The notes below the pieces were generated by a model. The model worked only from the letters and a program-made list of their open reading frames with translations. It ran no database searches and was not told where the DNA came from. From Metaruminococcus_A gallistercoris (GTDB lineage Bacteria > Bacillota > Clostridia > Oscillospirales > Ruminococcaceae): a stretch of DNA of 64,000 nucleotides. The first letter of the stretch is position 1; every line of letters starts with the position of its first letter. The translations under genes and the position numbers were made by a program. The stretch is from contig CAJFNQ010000017.1 of NCBI GenBank assembly GCA_904394975.1, positions 1 to 64,000 of the forward strand, read 5' to 3'. Below, piece after piece: positions 1-8,032 of the stretch.

Positions 1-34
1 ACCAATCCACAGCATCCCTTACAGTGTAGCACAT

Positions 35-52
35 AGCCCTTGGAGAGGGGCT
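35..52 (+). other. Upstream edge with a weak hairpin, no supported gene
   Basis: The first 76 bases before ytaF hold no reading frame I can identify. A five-base inverted repeat, AGCCC at 35-39 and GGGCT at 48-52, is followed by a short TTTAAT. It could be the weak end of an upstream transcript that lies outside the window. A TATAAT at 69-74 lies too close to the ytaF ribosome site to serve that gene. Confidence 0.2.
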
Positions 53-89
53 TTAATAACTACTACTCTATAATACAAGGAGGATGCGG

Positions 90-713
90 GTGCAGCTGCT
101 GCTTTTTTTAATGGTTTTGAGCCTGGACGCTTTTACGGCAGGAATAGCTTACGGTGCTGAAAAAATAAAAATTGGTTTTGGTTCTGGGATTATTATCAGT
201 CTGTTTGGCGGATTTGCGCTCTTGCTGTCTGCGTGGATTGGCAACTGGATTTCAGGAGGTTTGTCTGAGACATTTTGCAAAACCTTGAGTTTTGTTATTC
301 TTTTTCTGGTTGGATTGTTTAATTTTATTCAAGGGGCTGTGAAAAGTTACATAAAACGGCGCCGTGAATCCGGAGCAAGTATGCATTTTAAGTTGCACGG
401 GCTGGATTTTTTTGTGGAAGTATTAATGGATGAAACCAAGGCGGATGCAGACCATTCGAGTTATTTGAGCACAAGGGAAGCAGCTTACCTTGCTGCGGCG
501 CTGTCGGTTGATTCGCTTGCTGCGGGGATTGGTGCCGGATTTGCTGGAATGAGTGCATGGCAGCTTGGAGCTGGTGCTGTTTTTATGAATTTATTCGCTG
601 TTTTTTGCGGTTGTCTGCTGGGGAGATTGATTGCCTCCTGCTCAAGATTAGAGTTATCCTGGCTTGGCGGAGCGGTGTTGATTATGCTTGCTTTTTTTCG
701 ATTTTTAACCTAA
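90..713 (+). CDS. ytaF: Sporulation membrane protein YtaF (MntP-like family)
   Basis: This is a polytopic membrane protein of the YtaF family, related to MntP manganese exporters and associated with sporulation. The sequence shows two homologous halves, each with an Asp in the first helix: LSLDAFTAG near the N-terminus and LSVDSLAAGIGAG in the second half, joined by a charged loop of about 45 residues. Several hydrophobic helices cover most of the length. An ATG at 84 is in frame, but AAGGAGGA at 77-84 runs into it, so the GTG at 90 is the better start, giving 207 residues. It stands alone, followed by a gap before a glycosidase gene. The substrate of YtaF proteins is not established, and transport is inferred from MntP. 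A true MntP lies at the other end of the window. Confidence 0.85.
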   Translation: MQLLLFLMVLSLDAFTAGIAYGAEKIKIGFGSGIIISLFGGFALLLSAWIGNWISGGLSETFCKTLSFVILFLVGLFNFIQGAVKSYIKRRRESGASMHFKLHGLDFFVEVLMDETKADADHSSYLSTREAAYLAAALSVDSLAAGIGAGFAGMSAWQLGAGAVFMNLFAVFCGCLLGRLIASCSRLELSWLGGAVLIMLAFFRFLT

Positions 714-791
714 AAAGCCTTTTTGATGCGTTATTCTTTTGTTTTATAAAAATTGACTAAATTTCAACAGTAAATTTCGGTATCTCATTTC

Positions 792-820
792 TGGAATTCT
801 GAAAGCCATTTTGTTATACT
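792..820 (+). promoter_or_regulatory. Possible promoter of the GH39 gene
   Basis: TATACT at 815-820 is preceded by TGT, which makes an extended -10 element. The -35 at 792-797 (TGGAAT, 17-base spacer) is poor. The predicted start near 827 leaves a leader of about 44 bases with CAGGAG at 858-863 before the ATG at 871. Confidence 0.4.
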
Positions 821-870
821 GTGCTGGAAAGGTCTTTATATCATCATAATTATAAAACAGGAGCAAAAAT

Positions 871-2499
871 ATGGATCACAACACAGTATGCATAAACGTT
901 GACACTCAAAAAAACTGCGGAGAACTCAAACACATCTGGCGCTACATCGGTTATGATGAATGCAACTATACTTATATTCCGGAAGGGATGGAGCAGCTGA
1001 AGAAATTTGGTTCTTTGGAAGACGCGCCTTATTTTGTCCGCACTCATTTTATGTTTTGCACCGGTAACTGTCATGGCAGTTATAAATTCGGTTCGACCAA
1101 TATTTATACGGAAGATGAAAACGGGAATCCGGTTTATCATTATGAAATTTACGATATGATTCTGGACGGTATTTTGGAAAATCACTGCAAGCCGTTTGTT
1201 GAACTTGGCTTTATGCCGTTTGACCTGGTCGATTTTAATTATCTGCCGCCAGTCAAATATGAGTGGAGCCGTTATGGTCAATATCAGGGCGGAGGATGGC
1301 AGTGCCCACCAAAGGACTATGACAAGTGGCATGGTTTTATTGTAAATTTGATGGAGCATCTCGTTTCAAAATATGGCAAAGAAGAGGTAGAATCCTGGTA
1401 TTTCGAACTTTGGAACGAACCTGATATTAACTATTGGAAAGGCAGTACTCCGGAATATTGCAAATTGTTTGATTACACGGAAGACGCCGTGCACTCTGTC
1501 CTTCCTGATGTACGGCTCGCGGGCCCTGCTACGACCGGAATTCTCGGTGAAGGAGATTCCAAGCGCTTTTTTGAGTTTTTCTTAAATCATTGCAAAGAGG
1601 GCGCCAATTTCTGTTCTGGAAAGAAAGGAACAAGGCTTGATTACATCACATTCCATGTAAAAGGCGGAGGCTTTACGTTTGATACCAACGCCAAAGAGGA
1701 ATGTCCGTCAGTCATGAGCCTTGTCAATCAGGTCAAAAACGGTCTGGATTGTGTGAAAAAATACGGGTATGAGGATTTGGAAATCGTGCTTTCGGAAGCG
1801 GATCCGGATGGATGGGCAGCAGGCGGTGTGTTTGATAACGCGAATATGTCTTTCCGCAATACAGAGTATTATGCGACGTATGTTGCGTCTGCTTATCATA
1901 AGATTGCGCTGGTCGCAGAAGAATATGGCATGGACGTGAAACCGCTTGCGTGGGCGTTTCTGTTCCCGGGAGAGCGCTGCTTTGAAGGAACAAGAACATT
2001 CTCCACACAGGGAATTGACAAAGCGGTGTTTAATATGTTCCGAATCTTTTCGCGGCTCGGTGATGAAACTCTTGCGATGGAAAGCACTGGTTCGTTCGAT
2101 GTTTCTGCTATGCCCCGCTTAACTGGCACTGCGGCCAATGTTGATTGCACAGAGGTTTCCGGTTTTGCGGTCAAAAAAGGAGAAAAAGTACAGGTGCTGG
2201 TTTACAGCCATCACGATGATAAAACCAAAACGGATTTAAAAGATGTTGTTTTGTCGTTGAAAGGTTGTTCGGCAGATTCTCCGGTGTGCTGTTACCGCAT
2301 TGACGCGGAGCATTCCAACGCGTATGCGGAATGGGTCCGTCAGGGAAAACCGTGGTATCCTACTCTTGAACAGTATACCCGAATCAAGGAACGGGAGGGC
2401 TTGGAGACGATTGATGTAGAGCGCTCCGGCAAGGGGGATTCTCTCGAACTGAAATTTAAACTGCCTGCTCACAGTGTATCGCTGTTTGAAATCGGCTAA
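871..2499 (+). CDS. Glycoside hydrolase family 39 (beta-xylosidase-like)
   Basis: This is a retaining glycosidase of family GH39, whose bacterial members are mostly xylan 1,4-beta-xylosidases releasing xylose from short oligosaccharides. The motif FELWNEP places the acid/base catalyst at Glu183, and IVLSEADPDGW places the likely nucleophile at Glu309, an arrangement typical of the (beta/alpha)8 barrel in clan GH-A. A C-terminal beta-rich part (about 410-542) matches the accessory beta-sandwich of GH39 enzymes. There is no signal peptide, so the enzyme should act in the cytoplasm on imported oligosaccharides. The 542 residues are slightly longer than typical XynB. CAGGAG lies 7 bases before the ATG. 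It is monocistronic, closed by a strong terminator, with no transporter or regulator beside it. The exact substrate cannot be read from the sequence. Confidence 0.85.
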   Translation: MDHNTVCINVDTQKNCGELKHIWRYIGYDECNYTYIPEGMEQLKKFGSLEDAPYFVRTHFMFCTGNCHGSYKFGSTNIYTEDENGNPVYHYEIYDMILDGILENHCKPFVELGFMPFDLVDFNYLPPVKYEWSRYGQYQGGGWQCPPKDYDKWHGFIVNLMEHLVSKYGKEEVESWYFELWNEPDINYWKGSTPEYCKLFDYTEDAVHSVLPDVRLAGPATTGILGEGDSKRFFEFFLNHCKEGANFCSGKKGTRLDYITFHVKGGGFTFDTNAKEECPSVMSLVNQVKNGLDCVKKYGYEDLEIVLSEADPDGWAAGGVFDNANMSFRNTEYYATYVASAYHKIALVAEEYGMDVKPLAWAFLFPGERCFEGTRTFSTQGIDKAVFNMFRIFSRLGDETLAMESTGSFDVSAMPRLTGTAANVDCTEVSGFAVKKGEKVQVLVYSHHDDKTKTDLKDVVLSLKGCSADSPVCCYRIDAEHSNAYAEWVRQGKPWYPTLEQYTRIKEREGLETIDVERSGKGDSLELKFKLPAHSVSLFEIG

Positions 2500-2502
2500 T
2501 TC

Positions 2503-2537
2503 AAAACCCGCACACTTTAAATAGTGTGCGGGTTTTT
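2503..2537 (+). terminator. Terminator after the GH39 gene
   Basis: A perfect 14-base stem (AAAACCCGCACACT with AGTGTGCGGGTTTT) encloses a six-base loop and ends in a T run. Confidence 0.9.
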
Positions 2538-2651
2538 GTTTGTCTAAAAGCATTTGTAGGGCAGTGGAAACAGCAGCCGGTTTGTTCATTTTTTATGAGG
2601 GGATTGAATAAACATGAATCAGTGAGTACGCAAGGAAAGAGGCGTTGCCTT

Positions 2652-3842
2652 ATGCCAAGAAAACGAATCGCTGTTTTTTTCTGTTTTATCATGTTTGTTT
2701 TTTCTGTTTTGCCTATCGCAGTCGCAAAGGAAGAGCAGCCGGAATCTGTTGCGGAAGCACAGGAAAGTACCGATTATCCTCAGTTAACACAATCAGTCAC
2801 AGCGCCTTCTTATGTAGTAATGGAGTTGACAACAGGGGATGTTGCGCTGCAAAAGGAAGCGCATCAGCTTTTTCCGCCGGCATCGCTTACAAAGATTATG
2901 ACGGCCTTGTTGGTGATTGAAGCACTGGAATCTGGAACAACTAGTTTGGATGAAATGGTTACCGCTTCTGAAAACGCTTGTTCTGTAGGCGGGGTTGAAA
3001 TATGGCTGGTGCCAAATGAGCAGATGAGCGTAAAGGACCTTCTGGTGGCAATTATGGTTGGATCGGGAAATGATGCCGCCGTTGCGCTGGCGGAACACAT
3101 TGCAGGAAGCGAGGAAAGTTTTGTAGCACAAATGAACCGAAAAGCAAAACAACTTGGTATGAATGATACGAACTTTTTGGATGCTTCTGGATATAATACC
3201 AATTCACAAACCAGTGCATATGATGTGGCGCTGATGTCACGCGAGCTGTTAAAACACGAGCAGATTAAAGAATATTCCACTATTTGGATGTATGACCTGC
3301 GCGGCGGAGAAACCCAGCTTGTTAACACCAATCGTCTGGTCCGTTTTTATGACGGATGCACAGGGTTGAAAACCGGGGTCAGCGAGACCGGAAGAAACTG
3401 TATCAGCGCAAGTGCTTCAAAAGGCGATAATTCATTTGTGGCTGTTGCAATGGGAATTGAACAGACAGAAGACAGTTTCGAGGATGCCAAAACACTTCTC
3501 GATTATGCGTTTCAGAATTTCGTTGTCATCACACCGGAAATCGATGAAGAGTTTATGCAGCCTGTTAAGGTGAATCACGGTGTTTATGCACAGGTTGAAA
3601 CCGAAATAGCGGGTGGAGAAAAAGTTTTAATCCCCAATGGTCGGCAAGGTGAGATCGTAGTTGAGGCGGATATTCTTCCTGAGATTGAAGCGCCGGTCAG
3701 CGTCGGCCAAAGTGTGGGTACGATTCGCGTCAGCTTGAATGGTGCTCTTTTGCAGGAAAGAAGCGTTGTTGCTGCGCAGGAGGTTCCGGAAATGGATTTC
3801 TGGAATGCGTTTTATATTTTTTTACGCAAAATCGTTTGCTGA
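2652..3842 (+). CDS. D-alanyl-D-alanine carboxypeptidase (PBP5/DacF family)
   Basis: This serine peptidase trims the terminal D-Ala from peptidoglycan stem peptides at the outer face of the membrane. All three S11 family motifs are present: SLTK at 78-81 with nucleophile Ser78, SGN at 138-140 and KTG at 240-242. The first 26 or so residues form a signal peptide (basic MPRKR, hydrophobic core, cut after a VAKE-like region). After the catalytic domain comes the beta-rich PBP5 C-terminal domain, then a last hydrophobic segment (WNAFYIFL) that may anchor it. The reading frame is open back to 2526, but AAGGAAAGAGG at 2632-2642 and the signal peptide fix the start at ATG 2652, giving 396 residues. 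The sequence does not decide between DacA, DacB and DacF. A sporulation role is possible but unproven. Confidence 0.88.
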   Translation: MPRKRIAVFFCFIMFVFSVLPIAVAKEEQPESVAEAQESTDYPQLTQSVTAPSYVVMELTTGDVALQKEAHQLFPPASLTKIMTALLVIEALESGTTSLDEMVTASENACSVGGVEIWLVPNEQMSVKDLLVAIMVGSGNDAAVALAEHIAGSEESFVAQMNRKAKQLGMNDTNFLDASGYNTNSQTSAYDVALMSRELLKHEQIKEYSTIWMYDLRGGETQLVNTNRLVRFYDGCTGLKTGVSETGRNCISASASKGDNSFVAVAMGIEQTEDSFEDAKTLLDYAFQNFVVITPEIDEEFMQPVKVNHGVYAQVETEIAGGEKVLIPNGRQGEIVVEADILPEIEAPVSVGQSVGTIRVSLNGALLQERSVVAAQEVPEMDFWNAFYIFLRKIVC

Positions 3843-3894
3843 AAGCTGCATTTAAGTTGACTCGTGAATAATTTGCGAATTTCACAAAAACGAC

Positions 3895-3923
3895 TTGAAT
3901 TCTAACGGATAATATAGTAAAAT
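3895..3923 (+). promoter_or_regulatory. Promoter of pgi
   Basis: TTGAAT at 3895-3900 and TAAAAT at 3918-3923 are 17 bases apart, a housekeeping sigma-A type promoter. The predicted start near 3930 gives a leader of about 40 bases. Confidence 0.6.
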
Positions 3924-3970
3924 AAACCTATAAATCAGCAAGATGTATCAATAAAATTGGAGGAATTGCG

Positions 3971-5308
3971 ATGTCAGTAAAATTTAGTGATAAGCATCTC
4001 CGCGGTTTTGTTTCAGAGCATGAGTTTTCTGCAATAGAACCACAGGTAAAAGCGGCGCATCAGCTTCTTGAGAACAAAAATGGCCCGGGAAATGATTTTC
4101 TTGGTTGGCTGGCTCTTCCGAAAGAGTATGACAAAGAAGAGTTTTCGCGCATTCAGAAAGCGGCTGAAAAAATCAAGGCAGACAGCGATGTGTTAATCGT
4201 GATTGGTATTGGCGGTTCTTATTTGGGAGCTCGCGCAGCGATCGAATGCCTGAAATCTCCGCTTTATAATAATTTGAAAAAAGACACACCGGAAATTTAT
4301 TTTGTGGGAAACAATATCAGCCCTACTTATCTTAATGAGGTTATTTCTCTTTGTGACGGGAAAGATGTTTCTGTTAATGTAATTTCCAAATCTGGTACTA
4401 CAACAGAACCGGCGCTCGCGTTTCGTGTCTTCCGTGATTTGATGGAGAAAAAGTACGGGAAAGACGGTGCCAAAGGCCGCATTTACTGTACGACTGATAA
4501 AGCGCGCGGTACATTAAAGGAATTAGCAGACAAAGAAGGTTATGAAACCTTTGTTATTCCGGATGATGTTGGTGGCCGTTATTCCGTTCTTACTCCGGTA
4601 GGTCTTTTGCCGATCGCTGTTTCCGGTTGTGATATTCAGGCAATCATGGATGGTGCGGCTAAGGCAATGGATGATTTTTCCGTTTGCGATTTAAAAGAGA
4701 ATTCCTGTTATCGTTATGCGGCAGCAAGAAATATTCTCTATCGCAAAGGAAAGGCAATTGAGCTGCTTGTAAGCTATGAGCCTAATTTTGTTATGATGGC
4801 AGAATGGTATAAACAGCTGTTTGGCGAAAGTGAAGGGAAGGATCACAAGGGCTTGTATCCGTCCGCGGTTACTTTCTCGACTGATTTGCATTCGATGGGC
4901 CAATTTATTCAGGATGGTTCCCGTGTGATGTTCGAGACGGTTGTTTCAGTCGAAAAACCGAAACAGGACTTTTTCATTGAGAGTGAACCGAACAATTTTG
5001 ACGGACTGAATTTCCTGTCTAATCAGAATATGTCAGTAGTCAACCGCAAAGCGTTTGAAGGTACTGTGATTGCTCATACCGAAGGCGGCGTTCCGAATAT
5101 TGTACTGGAAATGCCGGAAATGAACGAGTATGAATTTGGTTACCTGGTTTATTTCTTTGAGAAAGCGTGTGCGATTTCCGGCTATCTGCTGGGTGTGAAT
5201 CCGTTCGATCAGCCTGGTGTAGAGAGCTATAAAAAGAATATGTTTGCTCTTCTTGGAAAACCTGGCTATGAGGCACAGAAAGCTGCGCTAGAGGAGAAGC
5301 TGAAATAA
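3971..5308 (+). CDS. pgi: Glucose-6-phosphate isomerase
   Basis: This cytoplasmic enzyme interconverts glucose-6-phosphate and fructose-6-phosphate in glycolysis. Phosphate and sugar binding motifs of the SIS fold are clear: GIGGSYLGARAA near residues 78-89 and SKSGTTTEPA near 140-149, followed by the conserved QLFGESEGKD region that carries catalytic residues. The length of 445 residues matches the short form found in Firmicutes rather than the 550-residue enterobacterial form. TTGGAGGA lies just before the ATG. It has its own promoter. The stop codon is buried in the first of three small hairpins that lead to the next gene. Confidence 0.97.
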   Translation: MSVKFSDKHLRGFVSEHEFSAIEPQVKAAHQLLENKNGPGNDFLGWLALPKEYDKEEFSRIQKAAEKIKADSDVLIVIGIGGSYLGARAAIECLKSPLYNNLKKDTPEIYFVGNNISPTYLNEVISLCDGKDVSVNVISKSGTTTEPALAFRVFRDLMEKKYGKDGAKGRIYCTTDKARGTLKELADKEGYETFVIPDDVGGRYSVLTPVGLLPIAVSGCDIQAIMDGAAKAMDDFSVCDLKENSCYRYAAARNILYRKGKAIELLVSYEPNFVMMAEWYKQLFGESEGKDHKGLYPSAVTFSTDLHSMGQFIQDGSRVMFETVVSVEKPKQDFFIESEPNNFDGLNFLSNQNMSVVNRKAFEGTVIAHTEGGVPNIVLEMPEMNEYEFGYLVYFFEKACAISGYLLGVNPFDQPGVESYKKNMFALLGKPGYEAQKAALEEKLK

Positions 5309-5346
5309 TATTCAGCTTGAAATTGTATTTCAATGCCTTCGGGCAT
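5297..5346 (+). repeat. Three back-to-back small hairpins after pgi
   Basis: Three perfect inverted repeats follow one another: AAGCTGAA/TTCAGCTT (5297-5304 and 5311-5318), TTGAAAT/ATTTCAA (5317-5323 and 5327-5333) and ATGCC/GGCAT around a TTCG tetraloop (5333-5346). None is followed by a T run, so they do not look like a terminator. They may protect or punctuate the mRNA. Confidence 0.5.
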
Positions 5347-5366
5347 GAATGAAAGGAATGTTATAC

Positions 5367-5777
5367 ATGATCAAACTAATTGTAGGCAAAAAAGGAAGCG
5401 GAAAAACAAAAATTTTAGTCGATATGGTAAACAACGCTGCCAAAACAACCGACGGAAACGTTGTCTGCGTAGAACAGAAACCAAAACTCACATATGATCT
5501 TGATCATAGCGTCAGACTCTTAGATGTTGTAAATTATGATATTTCCGGTTTTGATGCATTTTATGGTTATGTAGCAGGCCTTTTGTCCGGCAACTATGAC
5601 ATTACAGAATTGTATGTTGACTCTATCCTTAAAATCTGCGGCCAGGATTTGAACGCGCTTGGCGAATTCTTTGATAAAATCAATAAAGTGGCAGAGCAGG
5701 CGAATACGAAACTGGTCTTTACCGTTTCGGCTGATGCTTCGGAACTTCCTGATTCTGTTAAGAAGTATTTGGACTAA
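5367..5777 (+). CDS. Small P-loop protein of unknown function
   Basis: I do not recognise a named family. The 136-residue protein opens with a Walker A motif, GKKGSGKT at residues 7-14, directly after the first beta strand (MIKLIV). Further hydrophobic strands follow (NVVCVEQ, ELYVDSI, TKLVFTVSA), the pattern expected of a minimal P-loop NTPase. VDSI could be a Walker B-like Asp, but the match is loose. It has no signal peptide or membrane segment. An in-frame ATG at 5349 exists, but AAAGGA at 5352-5357 points to ATG 5367. It follows pgi across three small hairpins and may be cotranscribed with it. Nucleotide binding is likely, and the role is unknown. Confidence 0.7.
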   Translation: MIKLIVGKKGSGKTKILVDMVNNAAKTTDGNVVCVEQKPKLTYDLDHSVRLLDVVNYDISGFDAFYGYVAGLLSGNYDITELYVDSILKICGQDLNALGEFFDKINKVAEQANTKLVFTVSADASELPDSVKKYLD

Positions 5778-5872
5778 GTTCGATACTGCTGATTTGAGGT
5801 AATGAGAACGGCAGGCTGTCCGGCTGGATGGTCTGCTGTTTCCATATTGAAAAAAGTATTTTAAAGAAAGAC

Positions 5873-5901
5873 TTGACTTTTATATCGCTTAACGATATAA
5901 T
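5873..5901 (+). promoter_or_regulatory. Promoter of yceD-rpmF
   Basis: TTGACT at 5873-5878 and a perfect TATAAT at 5896-5901 are separated by 17 bases. The -10 sits in a small palindromic sequence (TATCG..CGATA). Confidence 0.85.
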
Positions 5902-5928
5902 ATTTCAGTGGTATTATGAGGTGAAGAA

Positions 5929-6429
5929 ATGGTATTGGATTTACGTCAGTTGTTTGAACTGGTAGACAGCAGGCAGCCGGTTGACTGCGAGTTGGATTTA
6001 CGTGGTTATGAACTGAATGGCGGTCATCCGTTTATCACCCCGATTCAAATCAAGGGCATTGTAAAAAACGTTGCAGGGGTTGTTACGCTGGAATATTCTG
6101 TTTCGTTTGAAATGCAGTTGTCCTGTGACCGTTGTCTGAAAGAGTTTAAACGTTGTTTTTCAGAAGATTTTTATCACATTCTGGTAAACCGTTTGGAGTC
6201 GGAGGATGACTTGTACGGCGATTATATCGTCGTGGAAGATTCGCTTTTGAATATGGACGAGTTGGTTGTTTCTGACGTTGTGCTGATGTTGCCGACCAAG
6301 AATCTCTGCTCTGATGATTGCAAAGGCCTTTGCTCCCAGTGCGGGAAAGATTTAAATCAAGGTGACTGTGGTTGTACCGAGCCAAAAGGCGACTCGCGGT
6401 TTGATGTATTAAAACAGTTGCTGACATAA
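5929..6429 (+). CDS. yceD: YceD family (DUF177) protein, rRNA accumulation
   Basis: Members of this family (YceD in Escherichia coli) are linked to 23S rRNA accumulation and are almost always encoded directly before ribosomal protein L32, as here. The sequence shows the conserved core (SCDRCLKEF, a metal-type CxxC) and a C-terminal knuckle with CSDDCKGLCSQCGKDLNQGDCGC-like spacing, split here as C-x3-C-x3-C-x2-C and two later Cys. The length of 166 residues is normal. The start ATG at 5929 follows GAGGTGAAG. It is separated from rpmF by 24 bases and shares its promoter. The biochemical activity of the family is not known. Confidence 0.88.
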   Translation: MVLDLRQLFELVDSRQPVDCELDLRGYELNGGHPFITPIQIKGIVKNVAGVVTLEYSVSFEMQLSCDRCLKEFKRCFSEDFYHILVNRLESEDDLYGDYIVVEDSLLNMDELVVSDVVLMLPTKNLCSDDCKGLCSQCGKDLNQGDCGCTEPKGDSRFDVLKQLLT

Positions 6430-6453
6430 TCTTTTATTAAGGAGGTGCTGATT

Positions 6454-6636
6454 GTGGCGGTACCAAAGAGAAAAGTCTCCAAAGCGAGACGTGACAAAAG
6501 ACGTTCCAGCGTATGGAAACTGAGCGCTCCGGCGTTTTCCAGATGCACCCAGTGCGGTGAGCTGAAAGTTCCTCACAGAGTTTGCCCGAACTGTGGTTAT
6601 TATAAGGGCGCAGAGGTTATCAAAAAAGAGGCATAA
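6454..6636 (+). CDS. rpmF: 50S ribosomal protein L32
   Basis: L32 is a small structural protein of the large ribosomal subunit. The 60-residue protein begins AVPKRKVSKARRDKRRS and holds the zinc form of L32, with CTQC and CPNC pairs. The open frame begins at a GTG at 6445, but that codon lies inside the ribosome site AAGGAGGT (6439-6446), so translation must start at the GTG at 6454. It follows yceD in one transcript and is closed by a terminator. Bacteria sometimes also carry a zinc-free paralogue, but none is in the window. Confidence 0.96.
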   Translation: MAVPKRKVSKARRDKRRSSVWKLSAPAFSRCTQCGELKVPHRVCPNCGYYKGAEVIKKEA

Positions 6637-6641
6637 CCAAT

Positions 6642-6676
6642 AAAAAGTCTGCTTTGCAACAGAAGCAGGCTTTTTT
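6642..6676 (+). terminator. Terminator after rpmF
   Basis: A 13-base stem with one T-G pair (6642-6654 with 6663-6675), loop TGCAACAG, ends in TTTTTT. Confidence 0.85.
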
Positions 6677-6712
6677 GTTATCTGTTTCATTTTTTCTAGA
6701 GGAGAAAATGGC

Positions 6713-8011
6713 GTGAGTGTATATATAAAAAATGTTGTAGCAGGTTCGCCTTGTGGGGCTGTTGGGATTGTTTCCGGTTCTGAGTTGCTTAAGATAGGTC
6801 GTCATGAAATCAATGATGTTTTAGATTATCAGTTTTATTCAATGGATGATCGGCTGAAATTAACCGTGGCTCTGCCAGATGGTTCCCAAAAGGTATTTCA
6901 TATCCGTAAACAGGAACAGGAAGATCTGGGACTGGAATTTGAAACCTTTTTGATGTCAAAGCAGACCGGGTGTAAGAATAAATGTGTTTTCTGTTTTATC
7001 GATCAGCTTCCCAAAGGAATGCGCGATTCGCTTTATTTTAAGGACGATGATGAACGCCTTTCGTTTTTGTTTGGAAATTACATTACCCTGACTAATTTGA
7101 GCGAAGAGCATATTGACCGCATCATTAAAATGCGAATCTCTCCGGTCAATATATCGGTGCATACGGTTAACCCGGAACTGCGTGTGCGTATGATGAAAAA
7201 TAAACACGCTGGTGAAGTGTTATCCTATATTCCAAAATTGGCTAAAGCGGGCATTTTTATGAATGTCCAGCTTGTTTTATGCCCTGGTTGGAATGATGGG
7301 GAAGAGTTAGAACGTTCGTTAGAGGAACTTTCTTGTTTCTTTCCGCAAATTCAAAGCATAGCCTGTGTACCGGTAGGACTTACCCGTTATCGTGATGGAC
7401 TGGAGCCTTTAACGCCGTATTCCAAGCAATCTGCATCAGAGGTTATTGATATTATTGAACGTTTTTCAAAAGAGTTTTTAAATGAATTTGGGGAACGGAT
7501 GGTCTATCCCGCTGACGAGTTCTTTTTAATGGCAGAAAGATCGATTCCGGACGTGTCTTATTACGGAGAATTGACTCAGCTGGAAAATGGTGTGGGGATG
7601 AGCGCCCTTTTACGGGATGAGTTTATAACGGCTTTGAATGAGCGTTCGGCAGACGATAAAACGAGAGTTGTCACAATCGCAACATCTGTGGCGGCTTATG
7701 GGTTAATTTGCGATTTGGTTGACGCGGCTCGGAAAAAATGGCATAATTTAAATTGTAAAATTATTCCGGTTCCCAATCGTTTCTTCGGCGAGCGGATCAC
7801 GGTTGCTGGTCTGATTACCGGAAACGATTTGATTCATGCGTTAAAAGGAAATGTGCAGGGGAAACTGCTTTTTTCTGCGAATATGCTGCGTATGGAACGG
7901 GATGTTTTTCTGGACGATCTCACTCCGGAACAGGTAGCTCAAGCGCTTGAAACGGATGCGTGTCCGGTAGAAAACGATGGATATGAATTGCTCTCAGCTT
8001 TGCTGGGATGA
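6713..8011 (+). CDS. PDZ-radical SAM protein of the DUF512 family
   Basis: This belongs to a family of predicted radical-SAM proteins with a DUF512 C-terminal domain. Residues 1-75 look like a PDZ-type domain (VAGSPCGAVGIVSGSELLKIG). A cluster motif CKNKCVFC follows, with Cys87, Cys91 and Cys94 (CX3CX2C). The conserved VSVHTVNPELR-like barrel segment comes next, and the DUF512 region covers about 230-430 with VVTIATSVAAYG. The start is GTG 6713 after AGAGGAG; the nearby ATG at 6708 leads into an early stop. It directly precedes der, which is common in Clostridia. The substrate is not known, and the link to der suggests but does not prove a role around ribosomes. Confidence 0.85.
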   Translation: MSVYIKNVVAGSPCGAVGIVSGSELLKIGRHEINDVLDYQFYSMDDRLKLTVALPDGSQKVFHIRKQEQEDLGLEFETFLMSKQTGCKNKCVFCFIDQLPKGMRDSLYFKDDDERLSFLFGNYITLTNLSEEHIDRIIKMRISPVNISVHTVNPELRVRMMKNKHAGEVLSYIPKLAKAGIFMNVQLVLCPGWNDGEELERSLEELSCFFPQIQSIACVPVGLTRYRDGLEPLTPYSKQSASEVIDIIERFSKEFLNEFGERMVYPADEFFLMAERSIPDVSYYGELTQLENGVGMSALLRDEFITALNERSADDKTRVVTIATSVAAYGLICDLVDAARKKWHNLNCKIIPVPNRFFGERITVAGLITGNDLIHALKGNVQGKLLFSANMLRMERDVFLDDLTPEQVAQALETDACPVENDGYELLSALLG

Positions 8012-8032
8012 TGAATAGAAAGGAGTGGAATC

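Noticed and set aside
5809..5841. AACGGCAG/CTGCTGTT pairing as terminator after the P-loop gene
   Set aside because: The loop is 17 bases and the T run is only three long; too weak to call.
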